Assembly: GCA_963920575.1 (NCBI GenBank)
Contig: OY986973.1
Coordinates: forward strand, 12,913,397 to 12,977,396
Direction of reading: 5' to 3'
DNA: 64,000 nucleotides
Source: Narthecium ossifragum
Lineage: Eukaryota > Streptophyta > Magnoliopsida > Dioscoreales > Nartheciaceae
In this document: positions 58,345 through 64,000 of the stretch, piece by piece
Layout: each line of letters starts with the position of its first letter
How positions within the stretch are numbered: the first letter of the stretch is position 1
The notes under the pieces: model-generated
Told to the model about the DNA's origin: nothing
Database searches by the model: none
What the model saw: the letters and a program-made list of their open reading frames with translations, nothing else
Made by a program: the position numbers and the translations under genes

Positions 58345-59050
58345 AAATTCAAAAAAAATGCATTTTTATCTTTTTAAATTCATTTTTATATGTCTAAATT
58401 CATTTTCATCTTTTTAAATGCATTTTCATCTTTCCTGCATTTTCACCTTTTTAAATTCATTTTCATCTTTCTAAATTCATTTTCGTCTTTCTAAATTCAT
58501 TTTCATCTTTCCAAATTCATTTTCATCTTTCTAAATTCATTTTCCTCTTTCTAAATTCATTTTCATCTTTTTAAATTCATTTTCATTTTTTCTTGAATTT
58601 TCATCTTTCTAAATTCATTTTCATCTTTCGAAATTCATATTCATCTTTCTAAATTCATTTTCATCTTTCTAAATTCAATTTCATCTTTCTAAATTCATTT
58701 TCACCTTTCTAAATTCATTTTCATTTTTCTAAATTCATTTTCATCTTTCTTGAATTTTCATCTTTTTAAATTCATTTTCATCTTTCTAAATTCATTTTCA
58801 TCTTTCTGGATTCATTTTAATCTTTCTGAATTCATTTTCATCTTTCTGAATTCATTTTCATCTTTTTAAATCTATTTTCATCTTTTTAACTCTATTTTCA
58901 TCATTTTAAATGTATTTTCATCTTTTTAACTTTATTTTTGTCTTTTTAACTCTCTTTTTTGAATCTTTTTAAATGTTTTTTCATTTTTTAAATTTATTTT
59001 CATCTTTTTAAATGCATTTTCATCTTTCATGCATTTTTATATTTTTAACT
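58345..59050. repeat. 20-bp minisatellite, about 35 copies
   Basis: Units close to TCATTTTCATCTTTCTAAAT follow one another with scattered changes. A few units are shortened (for example TTGAATTTTCATC), and the right third drifts to TCTTTTTAACTCTATTTTCA. Strand bias is strong: almost no G on the plus strand. Confidence 0.93.
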
Positions 59051-59240
59051 CTTCAAATTACAATTTAATTGGTTGAAATTCTTCATCAAGAGTCTTGTTA
59101 GTCACTCCACTTTTCTTGTGTAATTTTCTTTATCTTTTTCCATATTTTCCCCTTTTTTTTGCCACTTTTCTCTATTTTACTAATATCAACAACCCCTATT
59201 CTCCTATTTTCCTCTCCTTCGCGACGATTGACTCCGCTCC

Positions 59241-62200
59241 TGTGAGGACCCGTACCTCCAACTGGGTCCGACCGCGTTAGGTCGAGGGTCTGGTTTTTGT
59301 GGTTTGGCTCAGTTGGCCTTGGGATGCGATCGGTTGATCGCATCGCTGTTTTTGACCCCAGGGGCATTTTGGTAAATATGCTCCCTGGTGGTCAGTTTCA
59401 CACCCGCGTTGCACACATTGTCTTTGATTGATGTATGTGATTGATTAGAACCTTAAGGGCGTGTTACGCCGAGCCTTCTCGTAGGCATGGGTACCTGGTC
59501 TCTTGCATGGTCTCAGTTCCTCCTTAGCCAAATCTTTGGCTAGGTCGAGAGATACCTTTAGCGTTTTAGGAGAAGGACCCTAGGTATTCGACGAGGAAGG
59601 CGAAGACTAGAGGAGGAGACGGATGAGAAGAGACCTTGCAGCTCCTCTAGGGTTGGCTGGCTTCTCTTAGAGATCCAAGCCTTGGAGAACGTGGTGGAGG
59701 GAAGCACGACAACCAAGGATGGACGCCGGTGATGGGGACGTGCACTGTAGATGGCAGCGGTGGACGACAATGGATGGTGGCCGGCTGGTGGAGAGAGAAT
59801 CTGGGAGTAGAGAGATGAAGGTGGCTGGTGGCGTGGGTATTCAGTTATGGCTACTCCTAGGGTTACAGCTACTCCTATAATATCTCGTAATTTATTTCTT
59901 CAATGCATAAAACCCTAATACAAGCTATGGAGGTCCTTTTATAGAGGCCTCAAAGAGTTCTACTCCAACCTGGATACCTACTTGCTAAAACAGCAAGTGA
60001 CTTGACTCAACCCAACTATGAATCATAATATGAATTAGCAAAGCACAAACTGGACTCAAAATAGGAAATCAACTAGGAAAGCAATTAAGACTCAACTAAT
60101 GAAATAACCAGCTAGGAATAAGATTCCTTAAGGCTGGCTTTGGCTTGGGACCTGGTCCAAGGCCGAATCCTCCTAGGAGGTGGGCCCTGACCTGCGTGGG
60201 TCCCTCCTGGGCCTATCCCACGTGTGGGCCCTGCCCCAGAATTGGGCGTGGGTTGGTCTAGCCCAGGTGGAGCTGGACTAGGTTCCACTTGGCTGGGCGT
60301 GGGTTGGGCTTGGGTCCCAACCGTATCAGGGCGCTTCCGATCGGAAGATCAAACTCGATCGGGAGAGATCGAATCGGACGGCTGCGATCGATTCCAGCTT
60401 TTCTATTTAAGCCCTTTCGTTTCTCTCTCTTTTCTTTTCTCTTCTCTTGTCTCCTTCCTCTCTCCTTCGTTGGCTGCCAGCTGATCCTTGGAGCTTGGGC
60501 TTGCGGCTTTTCGGTGTGGATCCGCGGCGATTGGAGTTGAGGATATTGTAGATCGCCTGCACATCTATACATGTAGATGTTTCTACCCATTTTTGGTGAA
60601 GTAGTAACCCTAGGATTGCTTTTTCGTGATTTGTGGCTGGTGGTTGTATTAAAATGCTTTGAATTTCTGTATTCTAGTTCCTTAGCATGCTTAGAAGCTA
60701 ACTATGGTTTCAGTTCCGTATTCTTTCGGACGAATTCCGTATTTTTGTCGGGTTTTCGATGGGGTTGGACTCAGATCTGATTTTTTCACTATCTGAGTTT
60801 GGTTTTTATTGCATGAATGAATTCCCCTCCATCAAATAGACCTCCCTGCAAAGTTTGAATGGATTCCATCGCCGTTTGATAGATCAAATCCAACAAATTC
60901 AGTTTTTTATCAGTTTCGTCGGCTTTCGGGCAATTTGATTTAATTCGGAAGATTTGATCATCAAAAGTTGGATTTCTTAGTGTCATTAGATTCCCCACAT
61001 CCAGATGCACACCTCAGCCAAATTTGGTTTGATTTCGATATGTTTTGATAGATCGAATCCAAGGAATTGGATCTCAGATACTATTCAACACTATTCACTC
61101 TTCTTTGCGAGTATGAAGGATCGACCATTTGGATGAAATGATCGATCTCCTCCTTTGAAGTACTCTGCCCCCGTCTGAAGAAGATGGATCTTCTTGGGAC
61201 AAGAAGATCGATCCTCTTCTTGACAGAGGGTGTGTTTGAGGATGATCGATCCTAGCTCTTGTGCTAGAGGATCGATCCTGCTTTCCCAGACAGAGGACCA
61301 CTTTGAGGATGATCGATCTTCTTGAATGAGAAGATCGATCCTCCTTCCCCAGACAGAAGACCCCTTTGTTGAGGATCGATTTTCATGGGCATGAAGATCG
61401 ATCCGTTGTTTGTCGATGGTTGGCTATGATGAGAAGATTGATCTCTTGTTTGCTGTCAACACATTTTGATCTGAATTTGATGTTTTCGATTTCTTCGACC
61501 CGGTTGTCCCGTGGGGTTTTCCCGATGAAAAGTAGTGGTTATTATAATATTTTAATCAGGATTTTGGCGGGTTTATCCTTGGATTGTGTCCTGAATTGGA
61601 TTCCGAATCGGTTATCTATTTCTACCGATTTTCAAGCAGTTTCTCGATAAGCATGCTATACATATATGTATATGTATATATGTAGTTTGTGATTGCTTTA
61701 TCGCTTCATGGATAACCGGGGGAGTGACGACCCCCAGGAATGTTTAGTATAAATGGACCGAGAGTGTGTCCTGCATGCTTAGTATAGATCTACTGCTTTG
61801 ATTAATAGCCCTACTGAGTGCCGGCGTGCGCCGGGGGCATAACCCGTTGTATTGGTAGAATACATATCTTTTATTGTGTGCCTTGTTGGCTTGGCGGGGG
61901 TTGTATCCCCTTGTAGCAATTTCGGTTGATGGCTGCGGACGCCGTTGTAATGCCGAAATTGGCTCGATTGCTATTGTCGTTTGGTTGTTGACCAGTTACC
62001 TGCGGGGTAACTGTGGAACCTTAGTCTGTCAGGTGCAAGAGAGCACTGAAGACTATTGTATATCTGTGTTTATCGCTTTGCTCTAATCGTTGTATTGTTA
62101 GTATAGCTTATATGTATTTGAGACCCTTGCTATGCTTACCCCTTTGGCTAGCTATAGGCTATGCCTAGCCTTGTATAATTGATGTCATCTTGTTGCATGC

Positions 62201-63096
62201 TTATATCTCTCTATCTGTGCCTGAGCATTGCATGCATCTTGTTTGCATTAGAGCATAAGGCTAGGGTGCGGGTGAATTCGCCGATCTGAGGCTCTCGGGT
62301 AGCTTGGATCTAGCTTTAGGACCGTGGCTGGGTAGCAAGGACTAGGGCGTGATTGTTATGCCAAATCTCTGTATTCTCGAGGATGGGTCTAGTTGGCTAT
62401 CATCTATTGTTTGAGGTTTAGAGGTCGTGTTGTTTCTCCAAGGCCAAGTGCTAAGGATGGTTGTCGATGTCCCTGACATGGTCCCCAGGCAGTGGTTTCC
62501 TGCTGGGTAAGGGTGATCCTACTAGTTCTGATTCTTGTTCCTCCCAGCATGTTGGTTGATGTTCCCAGCGTGGTCGGTTGAGAAGAGTGGGATCCCTTAG
62601 GGAATGGATAGGGGTTGTGGGACCCCGTGGCATTCCTTAGACTTAGACGGAGAGACATAACAGTTGTTGTTTTCCTCCCTTCAGTGTGCCGTAGAGTAGA
62701 GCCCTACTGAGCTTATTGCTCACTCCTACCCGGGCTGCGTTTGCAGGTGCAGGCGTCGGCTCTTCCTCGGTGGTTCCAGCTGGATCAGGTCTTGGCGGCG
62801 CGTCGACTTTCGGAGGCGTTTGTGGTTTCAGAGGGACAGATTTATATTTTGGCGGTTTATGTTTAAGGTTACCTTTTGAGGATGTTGTATTTAATGTTTA
62901 ATATATGAAATCATGTTCCCTCTTTTGATTGAGTCTTATTCCGCAATGTAATATTTAGTTTTACCTTTATGCCTTGGAAGTCTTTAAGTTTAAATTTATT
63001 CCGCTTTGTGTATCTGTCGCGCTGTATCGGATGTGAATAGTGCAGGTTTCCCCTCACGCCTCGGCTTGGATGGGTTTTCTGGGTTGGGGTGTGACA
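59241..63096 (+). mobile_element. Solo LTR related to family B (TSD GCTCC), split by an F2 solo LTR
   Basis: TGTGAGGACCCG to GGGGTGTGACA, with GCTCC at 59236-59240 and 63097-63101. About 3.0 kb without the F2 LTR. It has the conserved block at 62691-62756 and GATCGATC words at about 61110-61450. The middle is longer and diverged from element B's LTR. Confidence 0.92.
59462..60328 (-). mobile_element. Solo LTR, family F2 (TSD GGGCG)
   Basis: TGTTACGCCGAGCC to CCAACCGTATCA, 867 bp, with GGGCG at 59457-59461 and 60329-60333. Shares the stretch AGGAGAAGGACCCTAGGTAT and the promoter CCTTTTATAGAGGCC with the complete F2 element, but the ends differ (TGTTACGCC instead of TGATACGATG), so it is a separate F2 subfamily. 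Confidence 0.9.
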
Positions 63097-63101
63097 GCTC
63101 C

Positions 63102-63560
63102 AGTGCCGTCCCGTGATCTCCTTCACCGGACTTCGCCCCGCTTGCGCCGAGCACCAACCCTCCCCACTTCTCCCAGGTCCCGTCATCGCCCAAGTCCCAC
63201 CTCCCAAGCCGACAACAAGCCAGACTTCATCTCTTCAGTCACCTCCAACGTCCGCAGGGACCCCGAGCCTCGCCGACCCTATCCCTAGCTTCCATCCTCG
63301 TCGGAAGCCGGCGTCGACCTCCTACCGATCGGATCCCAACACCGCCCCGAGCTCCCCCTCTCACATCATTGATCGGATGCCACCAGCCACCATCAACGAG
63401 CACCACCTCCGGACAACCACTATCTCCGGCGATCCTCTCCAATCTTGTCTGTCGCCGCCAAATTCGTCCACTAAAACCACTCCGAGCTATCCATCTGGCT
63501 CGAGAGCATGCTCTCTCAGATCGATGCCACTCCACTTCGCTCGCACCCAGCCGTCATGTA
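63102..63560. other. Unassigned GC-rich sequence
   Basis: Pro/Ser-rich open frames (63113-63592) with no recognisable domain. It continues the sequence left of 59241. Confidence 0.4.
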
Positions 63561-64000
63561 CAGATCCGCCTAAAGGTCCAAGAGGGGGGTGAATTGGACT
63601 CTTTTCGAAAAACTAGATTAATGGAAAAATCAGGTAGGAGAGAGCTAACACCTTAAATGCTTGTAGATGAAATGAAAACTAAAACATAATAGCATGCAAG
63701 AATAATTTGAAGGAAGGTTAGAGAGATGGCACCGATTTTATAGTGGTTCGACCCAACTCTTGGTCTACGTCCACTTCTCTCAAGGCTCCCCTTGAGGTTC
63801 CACTACTTGCAAATTATTTACAAGCTTTTCCTCCAAGCTTCCTGGTGCTTGGTGACCTTACACTCACAACCACTTGTTGTTGAATAACTCTCAAAATACC
63901 TCTTCACACTTGAAGATGGTTTACAAAGGTTGTAGCTCAAAAGAGAACTAGTAGAAAACTTTGCTAAGACTTGCTCAGATGATCTCAATAATAATGATAA
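63561..64000. mobile_element. Fragment of a dispersed plant repeat, probably retrotransposon-derived
   Basis: AGGTCCAAGAGGGGGGTGAA (63574-63593) and, further on, ATAGTGGTTCGACCCAAC and CTACGTCCACTTCTCTC resemble a common dispersed repeat of plant genomes. No coding sequence. The element runs off the right edge; the family is not determined. Confidence 0.5.

Noticed and set aside
63113..63592. Pro/Ser/Thr-rich ORF near the right edge
   Set aside because: Low-complexity composition, open on both strands, no domain; similar in style to LTR sequence.

Overview
The window is nuclear DNA from a flowering plant. It carries a spliced SBT2-type subtilase gene and several LTR retrotransposons whose primer-binding sites match initiator tRNA-Met. 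It also holds a PIF/Harbinger DNA transposon and no prokaryotic signals. I cannot name the species. By length this is a nest of transposable elements with one ordinary gene at 12.0-16.7 kb. Most boundaries below come from LTR ends (TG...CA) flanked by matching 5-bp target-site duplications (TSDs) that I read directly.

Layout. 1-10681: a decayed Ty3/gypsy element on the minus strand (element A). Its 5' LTR is at 8532-10681, followed leftward by gag, protease and reverse transcriptase, running off the left edge. Solo LTRs break it at 662-2026, 2727-5207 (itself split by 3625-4871), 5387-6907 and 9119-10558. 10682-11560: another LTR-like fragment with a TATA box. 12017-16692: eight exons of a subtilase (minus strand) that join into one open frame of 719 codons, with the catalytic Asp, His, Asn and Ser present; the exons for the signal peptide and most of the propeptide are not in view. 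17441-20473: a truncated non-autonomous LTR element (family F2). 20861-21060: an assembly gap.

21084-55688 is one Harbinger transposon split by a chromovirus-like Ty3/gypsy element (element B, 25007-54721, TSD GAGCA). Element B has in turn received: an inverted partial copy of its own family (28577-36215), which holds a complete non-autonomous F1 element (29555-34160, TSD ATCAT); a 97-bp palindromic insertion (38129-38225, TSD TTCCA); two solo LTRs of a related family D (39710-41947 and 42313-44845); and an F1 solo LTR (45037-53417). That F1 LTR contains a gypsy solo LTR (46274-53268), which contains a complete F2 element (47351-51471, TSD CGAAG). This is six levels of nesting.

55.7-64 kb holds two more solo LTRs (56331-57851; 59241-63096, the latter with an F2 solo LTR inside), a 20-bp minisatellite, and unassigned GC-rich or repetitive sequence.

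Most notable: families F1 and F2 lack any recognisable pol. Each has a full set of LTR, PBS and PPT signals, and each encodes a long proline/serine-rich protein on the element sense strand. The two proteins share three spaced motifs although the LTRs have diverged. This looks like a non-autonomous retrotransposon lineage that keeps its own uncharacterised protein, perhaps a very derived Gag. Second in interest are a roughly 65-bp block kept in otherwise divergent gypsy LTRs, and clusters of GATCGA-centred short repeats in the LTRs of several families.
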